Of a stretch of DNA of 64,000 nt, positions 1-11,900 are shown one piece after another. Positions within the stretch are counted from its first letter, which is position 1; every line of letters begins with the position of its first letter. The DNA comes from Epiperipatus broadwayi (taxonomy: Eukaryota > Onychophora > Udeonychophora > Euonychophora > Peripatidae), in assembly GCA_028023455.1 (NCBI GenBank), contig JAQFVV010006311.1, positions 2,032,147-2,096,146 on the forward strand. The letters are read 5' to 3'. The notes below the pieces were generated by a model. It was not told the DNA's origin, did not search any database, and saw only the letters and a list, made by a program, of their open reading frames with translations. Position numbers and translations under genes: made by a program.

Positions 1-200
1 AAGTAATTAAGATTCGAAAAAATATTTTTTTAAAAATAATTATTTAATATCTAATTAATAACAAAAAATGGCATTGTTAGATCATTTCAAACATTCATTT
101 TTTCATCATAAAATAAATAAATAAATATATAGTTTGATAAAATTATATTAACCTATCAAGTAATTTTAAATTCATTAGAAGTTTATTAAACATTTTCAAA

Positions 201-224
201 AATCAAAGATAGCAATCTTTGATT
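201..224. repeat. Short perfect hairpin
   Basis: The 10-base arms AATCAAAGAT and ATCTTTGATT are perfect reverse complements separated by AGCA. No function is evident. It may be a relic of a foldback element, or chance in AT-rich DNA. Confidence 0.6.
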
Positions 225-887
225 CTACCCAGAGGGAAAATTAGAGAGAGAAAAAAAAAACTTATTACATTTCTAAAGCAAAAAACAGATTTTCTATTAA
301 TAAAAATATAGTGTGCACATATAAAAACAAAAACACCTATTGCCATGGTTCTCTTGTCTATAAAGGCTTTCCAGTTGCAATTTTAGTTTTTTCCTAATGG
401 AGTTTTTTTTTGAAGACTTCTAAATATGGGCCTGGTTAAATTTGTTTTTTCCTAGGTCTAGCAATTCCAGGTAAATAAAACTATCAATTTTTGTCCATTT
501 GGTTTTCCTCTTCAATTTCCTGGTGAGACAGATGTAGGTAGAGACTTTTGTTGCTCTTGCTTGAAGGCAAGGTTGCAGACTCCTTAAAGGGTTTTTTACC
601 TTTCCTACATTTTCTTCCAGTTAACCTTTTGAACGATGATTATATAATTGGACGAATGAGTTAAAAATCAAAACTTGTAATTGGCCAACTCACAACTTTA
701 ACAAAATCTATTGTTAAAATAGATCACTTTTAATAATATAAATATGTTAGTTTCGTTTGTAAAAAGTATATTACTGAATTTTAAGATTACGAAAGCAAAC
801 GAAAATCTTTTCAAAAATAAAATTTGATTTATAATTTAAAAAATATTCAATTGCGGTGAAATAAAAGTAACCGCTATTCAACCAACC

Positions 888-915
888 AAAAAAGATTGCT
901 GACGCAATCTTTTTT
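888..915. repeat. Terminator-like perfect hairpin with T-run
   Basis: A perfect 12-bp stem (AAAAAAGATTGC paired with GCAATCTTTTTT) encloses the loop TGAC, and the T-run continues past the stem to about 919. It looks like an intrinsic terminator, but nothing bacterial is nearby. In this genome it is best read as a simple foldback sequence. It shares the core AGATTGC/GCAATCT with the hairpin at 201-224. Confidence 0.6.
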
Positions 916-1491
916 TTTTCACTTTACGTTACAATCAATATGTAGCAATAAATAAATAATTCTTGGTAATATCTTAACTATTTTTCTAAAATAATTTGAT
1001 TTTTAGTATTATTTTATCAATAATAATTTGTAATTCAATTCAAATATTGTTTAAAATGTTGTAAACATTCGTTTATCATTTTCGTAATAAAAATCAAAAT
1101 GAACGTAACTTTTTACTTTTTGGCAGCCATTACTCTTTCTGACAGAAGTGGGACAGCCAATAAGATTCAAGAAAAGTTGGTGAGGAGGCGGTGCTTTGGT
1201 TTTGTTTGACATATATGGTCATTTTTATTGATTTTTTACTTGTAAAATAACTCTGAAGAGGGCACCATCTTACAGAACTTTTGATTTTCTTTCTAATGAC
1301 GTATCATATATATACGTGGGATAAAAAGTAGCCGATTTAGAGTGATGTCAAATCTTCTCGTTTTTAGACGAGTCATGCATTAAAAGAGTTAATGTAGGTT
1401 ACATGAAGGAAATACCTAGCTTTTAGCTGAACTTAGCTTTCAGTGTACAAATCATTTTTATTGCTAAACTCATAGTATGTTAAAAGCTGGA

Positions 1492-1686
1492 TTAAAACTT
1501 CACTGCTTTCTTTTCAGCAGTTATGTTAGGAATAATTTCTTCTATATTTTTCAACAGCAGAATTAAGATTTGACTGTTCTCTTCAACAGTTTTGTTAGCA
1601 ATAATTTCTACTATCTTTTTCAGCAGCAGAATTAAGATTTGACTTCTCTCTTCAACAGTTAAGTTAGCAATAAACTCTCCAGGCAC
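1492..1686 (-). repeat. Tandem 69-bp repeat with open 23-codon unit
   Basis: On the minus strand two and a half copies of a 69-base unit stay open in one frame. They read as 23-residue repeats with the core SQILILLLK followed by an acidic/isoleucine segment (EIIANKTVEE and close variants). The core AATTAAGATTTGACT recurs at 1,561 and 1,630. The frame opens with GTG rather than ATG, spans only 64 codons, and shows no splice sites that I trust. The unit would form an amphipathic helix if translated. It could be part of an exon of a repeat protein or simply a minisatellite whose unit happens to be a multiple of three; the latter is more likely. Confidence 0.5.
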
Positions 1687-2146
1687 TTGGGTATAATCAC
1701 TAATTCACACCCCCACATATATTTTTTTAAAAACAATCTTGCCCACAAGCCAATTACAATCTCTCTCTTACTTTATCATTTTCATGACAGCCAATTAAAT
1801 AAAATTCATAACTGCAATTATTCAGACAATTACCTCCTTAATCATAGATTAAAAGCAAATTAAAAACAAGAATTTAACAATATAAAATTCTTGACATTTC
1901 TTTATAATTAAAAATCAAATCTTGTAAAAAAAAAAAAAAAAAAAACAAGAAGAAGATAATCTGTTAATTGCACTCATTTCATTTTTCTTTTTCATTAAAT
2001 AGAGATAAAGAAAGGAAAACAACTCTGATTAATCAAAAATAAAAAATTTACAAAGTTATTAAAATCTTATTTTGTTCTTTCCTTTTTTTTATTTTTAAAA
2101 AAATACTCTTAAATATATTTAATGTTTAAGAATTTTCACACTGTCA
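1687..2146. other. AT-rich spacer with poly(A)
   Basis: No gene is visible. An A-run of about 20 bases lies near 1,926, flanked by CTTGT on the left and ACAAG on the right, so it sits inside a small palindrome. Confidence 0.5.
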
Positions 2147-2280
2147 TATGGTAATAATTGAAAGTTTGCTAGTCTTTCACATGTGCAATTGTCTCTCAGA
2201 CAGCTGTTTAAAATCTGATTGGCTGTCTGAGAGACACTCGCGCATGTGAAAAGACTAGCAAACTTTGAATTATTACCAAT
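2147..2280. mobile_element. Long hairpin, MITE/foldback-like
   Basis: Two arms of about 56 bases (2,149-2,204 and 2,222-2,278) are near-perfect reverse complements around a 17-base loop. The outer ends read ATGGTAATAATTG and, inverted, CAATTCATTATTACCAAT-like sequence. The arms contain GTTTGCTAGTCTTTCACATG and its complement, with a few mismatches near the loop side (GTGCAATTG against CGCGAGTG). Arms this long and well preserved point to a foldback/MITE-type element or a recent inverted duplication. No transposase is encoded. Confidence 0.7.
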
Positions 2281-2502
2281 TTATTAACAACATGCGATTT
2301 AGACAAATATTATTTACACTGTCATATGGGGATTTTACAAATATTGAGTTAAATAATGACTTTTTAATTACCTATTAATTGATCAAGATTTTTACTATTT
2401 GATCAGCCAATATTTATATTCTCATTAATATAGTTTTTGTTATACCTTAAAGTATTATAAATTTTAAGTAATTATAGGTTAAGGGATGATTTACAGTAAA
2501 AA

Positions 2503-2751
2503 AAAGAAATTGTATATAAAATTACATGCGAAATTTGTAAAATGATTTACTTTGGGCATATTGAAAAACAGATATGAGCCAACGAACATAACAATGTCAT
2601 TAAAAGAAGAGATGATAAGTCTGCATTATATATTCATTACTTGAAATATGGCCATAGAATAGATGCTACAAAAGTTACTAAATATTTAAATTTCATCAAA
2701 ATCCAAAAAGAAGACAAATATATGAAACATACTACATTAAAAATAATTTAG
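2503..2751 (+). pseudogene. Penelope-like element relic: GIY-YIG endonuclease domain
   Basis: This frame reads from a GIY-type start (EIVYKITCEICK) into MIYFG, matching the GIY...YIG pair with the CxxC that typifies the endonuclease domain at the C-terminus of Penelope-like retroelement polyproteins. It continues to KSALYIHYLKYGHRID, which matches the conserved S-A-L-x-x-H-x-x-x-x-GH segment. One TGA at 2,575-2,577 interrupts the frame just after GHIEKQI, and a TAG ends it at 2,749; remnants of the C-terminal tail may follow in other frames to about 2,840. No reverse transcriptase lies upstream, so this is a 5'-truncated dead copy. Family assignment is from motifs; I am fairly sure of it. Confidence 0.8.
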
Positions 2752-5307
2752 ATAATCATATGAATATTTACAAGACTTCTATAAATTTGGTTAATAATTG
2801 GTTGATTAAAAATGAATGGAAAATTATATAAGATTATACATATAATTGTATAAAAAATGCTTGTAACATTTATTTAACATATTGTTATGATATAGACAAT
2901 TATTTTTTAATTATTGAATTTATATATGAGGGTGTTGATTTGTTTTAATTATTTATATTATTATTGTTTATTTTAATTCCATTATCGGACACTGAATGAT
3001 TTTATGTCAGAAATAATTCATTAATGTTAAATAGATTAGTAATATTTGAAAAGGGCATCAAAGCAGGTTCTGAAGAAAAGCTTTTTATGTATAAAATTAT
3101 TATTGATTGTATAGCTGCAGTAAATAATCTATTATTATTGTCTGATTATTATTTTGTGCATAGAGCAGCATAAGGATTTTTATTCTTTTTCAATTTTGAT
3201 ATTCTTCAAGATACATTCCTTAAGATAAATCTATCATCAATTTCAGTGAAATTTATATTCTGATAAAAATTATCTACTATTAACATAGAAATTGAAAAAG
3301 ACTATAATTATTCCCTCAACCACTTGACTTAGAGAATAAACAAAAAAAAAAAGAAATAAAGATTTAGAACATCATATTCAATTTTACAATTTAAGAATCA
3401 TCAGTTCTTAGGACAGTGAATTGAAATCATCCTGAAATATCAACTACATTTTTTGATGTTCTACTTTCCTAAGATTTTTTTTAAATATTTGTATAAGGAA
3501 GCTTCTTATTGGTTTTACATTACATGATGAAGTTATACAGCAGACTGATGCATCTTTTAACAGGATTTAAATGTAAGGTTTACTACTAGTCAAAATAATT
3601 TTCAGCCATAAACAGTAAGTTTTGTTCAAAAATTTTAACCAAATGTATAAACAAAGCATACATGTACATATTAATGTAAGCTATTCCATGAGCCATATGG
3701 TAAATGTATATTCTCATATTTTTTCAAATTATGAAGCATCTGAATAAATATGCTATACAATGCATCCTACGTATTAGTCTAATATTATATATTGTATGTA
3801 AGAAATTGCTTTATATAAATATTTTTTTTTGTAATTTGAATTAAGGGCATATAATATTTTATAATGTAGAAATTATAAAATCTTCATTTTATAATTATAG
3901 TGGTTAATCTTTATTGTTTTTGAATTGAGAACTTTCACAATCTGCTTAAGAATTTTTTTACATATATGTAAAGTTTATATAAACAATATTCTACTTTTGT
4001 TAAAATTAACAACTGAAAAATGTGATATAGTAAACTACAAATGTATAAATAATTGTTCTATATCTATGTAATAATACTTTTTATATATGTATATAATTTG
4101 TATATATTGTAATGGCTGAAAGTAATGAAAAGTAAAAAAAAAATTAACATTTATCTAATTGGTTTTTTTTTATTAGTTGAATATATTTCGATATTCTCAT
4201 CATTTTAAAATGTTATTTAACCATAAAATAATGATGATAATCAAACAAATACTATTTTATGTTAATGAATTGATAGCTTTTTCATTTGCCCAGGGTGATG
4301 TTGATAAACATTTTAATGTTAATAATCATCTTGTTGTTGATAAATATCTTTTTCATTCTGTTTATCAAATGAGCTAATTACCTCATTTCATAACCTATTT
4401 ATTTCTTTATAAAAGATTTTTCTTTCATATTTAATAATGGTGGTTCATAAATATAAGATTTTAAATGTTTCATTTGCTTTATGCTTTTAATGTATTATTT
4501 AATAATTCAGTGTGCATTTTAGAATTTTCAATTTGCAAATGAACTCCTTAATTTTTATGTTTAAAAATATATAAACTAAAACTTTATTATATGTAGTAAT
4601 TTTCTTATTACTTGCAAATAAAGCATTGCTCCTCTTCACAGTCAAACTATTATATTTTTCAACTATTGATATTTGTATACAACATATTAATAGCCATATA
4701 TTAATACATCATTTTTATGCAATTGTGTGGAAAGTCATGAGATTTATTTGTTATTGTTTTTTTCAGTTAGAAAATATCAATTTAAATATCAGGTCTCAAA
4801 TTGGAATTTTAAATAGTCTGGTATTAATTCACACTTTGGAATACAATTTTTATAATAATGATAAATATGATAATGTATTTTTCACTGACCCATGTATGAC
4901 CACATTGTAAAACCAGTAATCTTAGTAACTCTTGTCATCAAGACTTGATCACTATTGAATCCCACAATAAAATTATTTTAATATATAAAATATTATAGCA
5001 TGATTGGTGACTCACTTATATACATTGTGATGTAATATTTCATTTATTAAATTTAGTGCTGGCACATAAAATTTATTTTATAACTGCATCTTCATTTATA
5101 GTTATGAAATAATTATGATTATTTCACATAATCACTAATATTTGGCATTCTAAATGATTAGTTTTAACACCAAACTATATATTTACATATCTACTCTCCA
5201 ATCTTTACATATCCTGTTTACTTATACAGAGTCTGAACATCTAATTTTAATAATAATAAAAAATCAATAAAATAAGGTTTTTTTCCAATTTTCAAATATA
5301 TATATAT
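2752..5307. other. AT-rich non-coding stretch
   Basis: Short open frames at 4,177-4,377 and 4,626-4,910 have AT-driven composition, no recognisable domain, and no convincing splice sites. I regard the stretch as non-coding. It ends in a TA-repeat (about 5,296-5,307) that is the insertion target of the LTR element at 5,308. Confidence 0.5.
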
Positions 5308-7206
5308 TGTAATGGGCACACATGCTGTTACATTCTAATAAATAAATTAAAAATAAAAGTTCACAGATAAAAACTTCTTTTTTTTAAGAATTAAAAATTG
5401 AAAATTAAAAGTCATCTAAATTTTATATATGTAAAATCGCACAGATGAAAAATTATTAAAAGAAAACTTTATTAAAGAAAGGAAAGTATTTTAAAACTAA
5501 ATTTTCAGAAAAAAAAAAAAAGAACTTAAAAGATTTAAAGATAAAAAGAATGTACAATAATCTAATTAATTCTATTGTGTAAAATGGAAATGATTATTTT
5601 AATTAGTCCAAGTGAACTAGCCTTTGGGCATTTCAAAATGTATAATTAAAGGTCAGATTGGAGAGAAAAACAATAGAAACTAATAGCCAATAAAAGAAAT
5701 CCCTCAGGAAATGGACCTCAACGAAAGGATCATCATCGTCATGACGTAATGTCCACTGGATCCGAAAGTTTACAATAAAAAGAAAAGTTTGGAAATTAAA
5801 AAAAAGATAGAGATGTGAAAGCAGAGTGAGGTGCTATATGTGTTAGTGTGGAGAGAGTTGAAGGAGAAGGGATTGAAAAGGAGCACTCTTCAATCCTTTC
5901 AGCTTTGCTAAAAAAAAAAAAAGAAAGAGAAATGTCCAATCGTTTTCCTACATTGCGGACCATAGGACATCGGGGGAATTAACACTGGATCCCAAATTGC
6001 AAGCAACTGTAAAGGATGAACTTTTCTAAAACAGTAAGAACTTAATTGCAAAATGTTTTCAGTATTTAATAGAAATAGAATCCTATCTGACCAACGTAAA
6101 TTATTATTAATAACTAATTTTATTTTATGTATTTTTTTTAGTCATTTCCATCAAGTTATTTGTTTCATTCTTTTAGGTTTTTATTATGATTTTTTTTTTT
6201 GTTAAACAACTTTTAATAAATGTTAAATTTAAATCGTGTGTGAATGGCTGCATAGATTCATAAAGTTATGTTAGTTTAAGGGAGGGTAAATCTTAAGTTA
6301 TTTGTTTCGTAGTTAAATTGGGTTAATCGATTGGATATATTGGTGTAATTAGTAAATGTAATATGAGATCCGCTACATGCAGGATCACATGATACGCCAC
6401 ACTTGGGCATAATAAGTCCCACTTCGTACTGACCATCGGAAGCAAATGTATTCCCTGCTGCTTGGATCACCCCTTTAGCCTATGGAATGGGATAGTAAGA
6501 TGGCAAAAAGGACCGCAATCCCTTCCTATGGAGTTTTTTTTTATTGTTCTTTTCACCAAACAGATGTAACATTCCTGTACTGGATGAGAGACAATTTCTT
6601 CTCTTAACTATGCTGTTCAGATGCGCATTCCTGACAGTATGTTATTGTGCTGTCGTATTCATGCTGCATTGAATACATCGATATATCAGATAGATTGGCA
6701 TTGGTTTGACTGCAAACTTTTGGCCTAAGATTAAATCAGGGATAGAATATTTTCTTTTCAAATGCAATCTATGTAGTCTATTCATACTCAACACTCTAAT
6801 TAAATATTAAATTCATCTGTGCGAACTTCTAAAATAAAAAGTTAGAACGTAAATTAAATTAAAAAATGAAAGTCAAAATGTAAGTTAAATTTTAAAATAA
6901 AAGTGATACTAAATGATTCTAAATCTTATATATGTTTAATAAATGTTTGTGCGTGTTATTACTGGCAGTGGTTTCTTTTATTTTTTTTTAATATTGAAAA
7001 TATTTTTAAATAAGAATTTATATTTTATAAATCTCTGCGTCTCACTGAGCTAGTGGCATTGGCTGACCGTCGAAATAAAATGTATATGTCAGAGTTAGAT
7101 TTTAACAGCGCTTATCTGCCTATTCTATAAATTTTCCAGGTTCAAATAGGTTGGTGGCGCCCTGTCGGCAGATATGGTAAGACTCTATTTCATTCTGACC
7201 ATTATA
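5308..7206 (+). repeat. Left LTR of element 1
   Basis: It begins TGTAATGGGCACACATGC and ends GACCATTATA. In the segment I compared (about 5,830-5,915 against 8,412-8,497) roughly nine bases in ten match the right copy, differing by point changes and small A-run indels. It carries AATAAA-containing stretches and the block GGTGGCGCCCTGTCGGCAGA near its 3' end, which is shared with the right LTR. Confidence 0.75.
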
Positions 7207-7208
7207 AT

Positions 7209-7227
7209 TGGACTCCCAACGTGGACC
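7209..7227 (+). promoter_or_regulatory. Primer-binding-site-like sequence, tRNA-Lys type
   Basis: TGGACTCCCAACGTGGACC lies two bases after the left LTR. It resembles the PBS complementary to the 3' end of tRNA-Lys (consensus TGGCGCCCAACGTGGGGC) with a few mismatches. This position is where minus-strand priming occurs in LTR retrotransposons. The downstream text GAGTATCCTGAGTAAATTTT recurs in the interior of element 2, near 22,360 and 22,420. Confidence 0.6.
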
Positions 7228-7918
7228 GATTTTTAATAAACCATGAGTATCCTGAGTAAATTTTTTTTTAATGAAATTTTTTTTATCTAGTCGTATACTT
7301 TAAATTTTATAAAAGCACTGCCAGAAAGAAATAGAACATATATTAAACATGAGAAAGTATTAATAATTTTAAATTGTAATTTGTAATTTTTTTTTTAAAA
7401 GGAAAAAGTCAAAAAGGTTGCAATTAGTATAAGTTTTTTTTAAAAAAAAAAAAATTATGCTTTAAAGTGTATAGGCGCGCATAGCCACGTAAGTTTATGA
7501 TTGTAAATGTGGTACCTTACGATGAGTGCCCTTTGGGAATTTACTTCAGTGTAATCCTACTTAAGCATTTCAATCAGTCATAAATAAGTTGTTGGTATAT
7601 ATAATTGTGCTGCAAATATACACGTATAAACCCATTATCTCTTAAAACATATTTACTTCAATGCAACCTTCCTAAATAAATAATTTGCTTGTCATGCCAT
7701 GAGTTTAAAAATGAAATGTAGAGAAAAAGGAACTTTTGGGGGATGGAGGCATAATCGTAGATGGTTCATAGGAAAATGATAGTCAACATTTTTTTTTTTT
7801 TGTATATAGTCTTTTTGTAAAATTATTAACCGAATGTCTTTGTAAATGTCTTCATTAGTCATGTACCGTAATTACTAACACTAAGTAAAATAATTTTTTT
7901 TAAGCAAGTTTACTGATA
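7228..7918 (+). other. Short interior of LTR element 1
   Basis: About 690 bases between the PBS-like site and the right LTR contain no readable gag, protease, reverse transcriptase or integrase. A purine-rich patch (GGGGGATGGAGGC, about 7,738-7,750) is present but lies too far from the right LTR to be a normal polypurine tract. Confidence 0.6.
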
Positions 7919-9825
7919 TGTAACGGGCACACATGCCATTACATTCTAATAAATAAATTAAAAATAAATGTTCGCAGATAAAAACTTTTTTTTTTTAAGA
8001 ATTAAAAATTGAAAATTAATAGTCATCTAAATTTTATATATGTAAAATCGCACAGATGAAAAATTATTAAAAGAAAACTTTATTAAAGAAAGGAAAGTAT
8101 TTTAAAACTAAATTTTCAGGAAAAAAAAAGAACTTAAAAGATTTAAAGATAAAAAGAATCTAATTATTTCTGTGTAAAATGGAAATGATTATTTTAATTA
8201 GTCCAAGTGAACTAGCCTTTGGGCATTTCAAAATGTATAATTAAAGGTCAGATAGGAGAGAAAAAAACAATAGAAACTAATAGCCAATAAAGGAAATCCC
8301 TCAGGAAACGGACCTCAACGAAAGGATCATCGTCGTGACATAATGTCCACTGGATCCGAAAGTTTACAATAAAAGGAAAAGTTTGGAAATAAAAAAAAAA
8401 GATAGAGATGTGAAAGCAGATTGAAGTGCTATATGTGTTAGTGTGGAGAGAGTTGAAGGAGAAGGGATTGAAAAGGCACACTCTTCAATCCCTTCAGTTT
8501 TGCTAAAAAAAAAAAAGAAAGAGAAATGACCAATCATTTTCCTACATTGTGGACCATAGCACATCAGGGGAATTAACACTGGATCCCAAATTGCAAGCAA
8601 CTGTAAAGGATGAACTTTTCTAAAACAGTAAGAACTATATAACTAATGAACATTTTTCAAAACAATAAGAACTTTAATTCCAAAATCTCTTCAGTATTTA
8701 ATAGAAATAGAATCCTATCTGACCAACGTAAATTATTATTAATAACTAATTTTATTTGATGTATTTTTTTTTAATCATTTCCATTAAGTTATTTGTTTCA
8801 TTCTTTTAAGTTTTTATTATGATTTTTTTTTTATTAAACAACTTTTAATAAATGTTAAAATTTAAGTCGGGTGTGAATGGCTGCATTGATTCGTAAAGTT
8901 ATGTTAGTTTAAGGGAGAGTAAATCTTAGGTTATTTGTTTCATAGTTAGATTGGGTTAATCGATTGGATATATTGGTGTAATTAGTAAATGTAGTATGAG
9001 ATCCGCTACATGCAGGATCACATGACGCACTTGGGCAAAATAAGTCCCATTTTATACTGACCATCGGAAGCAAACGTATTTCCTGCTCCTTGGATCACCC
9101 CTTTAGCCTATGGAATGGGATAGTAAGATGGCAAAAAGGACCACAATCCCTTTCTATGGAGTTTTTTTTTATTGTTGTTCTCGCCAAACAGATGTAACAT
9201 TCCTATACTGGACGAGAGACAATTTCTTCTCTTAACCATGCTGTTCAGATGCGCATTCCTGACAGTATGATATTGTGCTGTCATATTCATGCTGCATTGA
9301 ATACATCAATATATCAGATAGATTGGCATTGGTTTGACTGCAAACTTTTGGCCTAAGCTTAAATTAGGGATAGAATATTTTCTTTTCAAATGCAATCTAT
9401 GTAGTCTATTCATACTCGACACTCTAATAAAACATTAAATTCATCTGTACGAACTTCTAAAATAAAAGTTAGAACATAAATTAAATTCTAAAATAAAAGT
9501 CAAAATGTAAGTTAAATTTTAAAGTAAAAGTGATACTAAATGACTCTAAATTTTATATATGTTTAATAAATGTTTGTGCATGTTATTACTGGCAGTGGCT
9601 TCTTTTTTTTTTTTAATATTGAAAATATTTTTAAATAAGAATTTATATTTTATAAATCTCTGCTTCTCACTGAGCTAGTGGCATGATGGTCAGAATAAAA
9701 TATATATGTCAAAAAGTTAGATCTTAACAGCGTGCATCTGCCTACTCTATAAATTTTTCAGGTTCAAATAGCCTGGTGGCGCCCTGTCGGCAGATACGGT
9801 AAGACTATTCATCCCGACCGTTATA
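7919..9825 (+). repeat. Right LTR of element 1
   Basis: It is a full-length partner of the left LTR, starting TGTAACGGGCACACATGCC and ending CCGTTATA, followed by ATAT. The GGTGGCGCCCTGTCGGCAGA block is conserved at about 9,774-9,794. Open frames inside it on the minus strand (for example 8,364-8,600) are not conserved intact in the left copy and are not taken as genes. Confidence 0.75.
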
Positions 9826-10149
9826 ATATATTCACACATTCATGTTTATATATAATATTTATGTTTATATATAATATGTTAATCCAAGTCCATCAATTCA
9901 AAATATGTTATTTTATTTATTCAGAAAATAATTTTGTGATTAAGAATTAATTATGTTTAAAAATAATTTAATCCTACTTTTTGGCTTCATTATTTCTAAA
10001 ATACAAATGTCTGCCATAAGTATACCACTGATCTACAATAGTCAATAAATAATAATAAAAATATTATAACATTAAAATTATTAAGTTTCAGTATTTTTTT
10101 TAAAAAAATCAGTTATTCTAAAATTACTCATAAAAAATTCTGATATTTT

Positions 10150-11900
10150 AAAGATACAGATAACCTTCCTATAACATGATGGATAGGTTCCTAGAAAATG
10201 CCATATTATGAAAAATAGTGTTATATGAGACCCAGAGCCAGTACAAAAAGAGAGGTTAGGTTCAGAAAATTTATTAAAAATATTTTTTTTTTAAAATTCA
10301 TACAAGAAATTTCATTTTTATTAAAAATATTAATATATCTATGTAAAACACAAAACAAAAAAACAAACAAACTATAACTATTTTTATTTTAATAACCTGA
10401 ATTTAATAATTTTCTTTTTCATCAGTATTCGATACAGACAAATGTAAATATTTTTTCACTCGAATGATATCATCTTCATTTATTGAAACCTTTTCATCAT
10501 TTGCATCTTCTGCTCTCTTTAAAAAATTGAATTTTGATTGTTTTCTGGTCCTTACAAGGTCGTTGTACATTTTCTGCTATGGAGATGGGCAATTTTGCAG
10601 CTCCCTTTTGAATGTTTGACTTCTTTCAGTGGCTGGGTCTACACTCAAGAAAATTGATTCTAGATTTTTAGCTAAGCTTAGGCCTTCTTGTAATTTTTTT
10701 AATGTTAATTTATTAACTTCACAATCTTTATCACTGCTGTTCTCATAATTGACTTGATTTACAACTTCTAATGCCATTTCCAGCAAATCCGCTTTGCAAA
10801 TTAAATTTCTTCTTCCATCAATAAATCTTCAACATCCTTAATAGCCATATCCTCAAAAACATTACCTCCGATCAATTTAGAAAATTATAATATGCCATTC
10901 ATTTCATTTTCTGATGATTTTAACTTTTTTTCTTTTTCAACTGGCAATTTTCAAATCTTTTTCAAACATGCATTTAATAATGCTGATGCTTTTAGTTTTT
11001 CAACAATAAGGATATGATTTTGATACAGTGCTCGATTGAAAATTGCTGCTTAATTGAAAATTGCTTTCAAGCTTTTGTTTCACCAATTGATTTCAATTCA
11101 TTTATATCTAAAATCCATTATAATGATCTTCTGATGTAGTAAGCTTTAAAGGTATAAATAGTATCTTAATCCAATAGCTGAAGCAATGAAGTAGTGGATT
11201 GGTGGTGTGAGTGATCTGGGGTGTTTTCTAATAATAATAGCATCTTGAAGTCTAAATTCTTCTTTAAATAATTTTCAATCTATGGCACAGAATAAAAAAC
11301 CATTCTCTAAATAAATCTCCCGTTACCCAAGGTATTGAATTTGCTTTAGTTTTTATTTCGGCCTTTTAATGCACAGGGATTTGAAGATCTGTGAACAATC
11401 AAGGGTTTGTCATAATGTCCCCTGATGCATTACTGCACAAAAGTATTGGTACATGATCTTTAGATACTTTAAATCTGGGTGCAGTTTTTTTTTTTTGTTT
11501 CAATATGAATTCTTTTAAGCATTTTTTCCCACCAAAGCCCAGTTTCATTGGCATTAAAAACTTTATGTGATATGTTGCCTTGCTCTTCTGTAACTTTTTG
11601 AATTTTTTTTCTCAATATGTCCTGGCATCTTCATGATCATTCACCGTGAATTCTTATGCTATAAATTGCAAAACACTTTTTGAATTTTTCAAATCAACAT
11701 TTACATGCCACAAAATCTGGGCTGTTAGAAGATTCTCCATTTACTTTAAAGTCTTTGTAAATTTTAAGAGGTTTTTGTTTAAGTATATTGTTCAATGGAA
11801 TCTTTTTTTGGTAACTATCATTAATCCTTATGCTGCATACCTTTTACATTTTCCCAGTTATTGGTGCATGGTGATGAGCTGCATATTTTGTAGATATTGA
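10150..11900 (-). pseudogene. Tigger/pogo-type transposase pseudogene
   Basis: Read on the minus strand, fragments follow the order of a Tigger transposase (pogo/Tc1-mariner superfamily, DDE/D enzymes that excise and reinsert DNA). VFNANETGLWWEKML near 11,540 matches the family's FNADETGLFW segment. Degraded DDE-core sequence follows towards 11,000. The C-terminal region (about 10,786-10,580) reads NKLTLKKLQEGLSLAKNLE followed by a DPATERS-like segment. The first catalytic Asp is Asn here (NANE for NADE), and several stops and frameshifts separate the blocks, so the copy is dead. At 10,150-10,250 the CCTTCCTATAACATGATGGA-type sequence resembles a Tigger terminal region. I cannot place the other terminus. 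Confidence 0.75.

Larger units (their letters stand above)
1..1491. other. AT-rich non-coding stretch
   Basis: I see no supportable gene here. The stretch around 330-640 is less AT-rich than its surroundings, and 1,120-1,400 holds mixed-composition sequence that could be an old repeat, but neither gives a recognisable protein or RNA. Two short perfect hairpins inside it are listed separately. Confidence 0.6.
5308..9825 (+). mobile_element. LTR retroelement 1, long LTRs and tiny interior (non-autonomous)
   Basis: Two direct repeats of about 1.9 kb (5,308-7,206 and 7,919-9,825) enclose only about 712 bases. The left LTR starts TGTAATGG and ends CCATTATA; the right one starts TGTAACGG and ends CCGTTATA, so each LTR keeps its own matched short inverted ends. 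A primer-binding-site-like sequence follows the left LTR by two bases. ATAT precedes the left LTR (5,304-5,307) and follows the right LTR (9,826-9,829), consistent with a 4-base target duplication in TA-repeat DNA. No gag or pol is readable in the interior, so the element would depend on another element's proteins. A tandem segmental duplication is the alternative, but the PBS, TG ends and flanking ATAT favour an LTR element of the Ty3/gypsy type. Confidence 0.75.

Noticed and set aside
888-919. Bacterial intrinsic terminator or bacterial contamination
   Set aside because: The hairpin plus T-run looks right, but the surroundings are intron-bearing eukaryotic DNA with no bacterial genes.
4177-4910. 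Host exons in the frames at 4,177 and 4,626
   Set aside because: AT-driven composition, no domain, and splice motifs that occur by chance; no phase link to the supported exons.
8248-8600. Minus-strand genes inside the right LTR
   Set aside because: The frames are not kept intact in the left LTR copy, and their composition is Phe/Ser-rich from T-runs.
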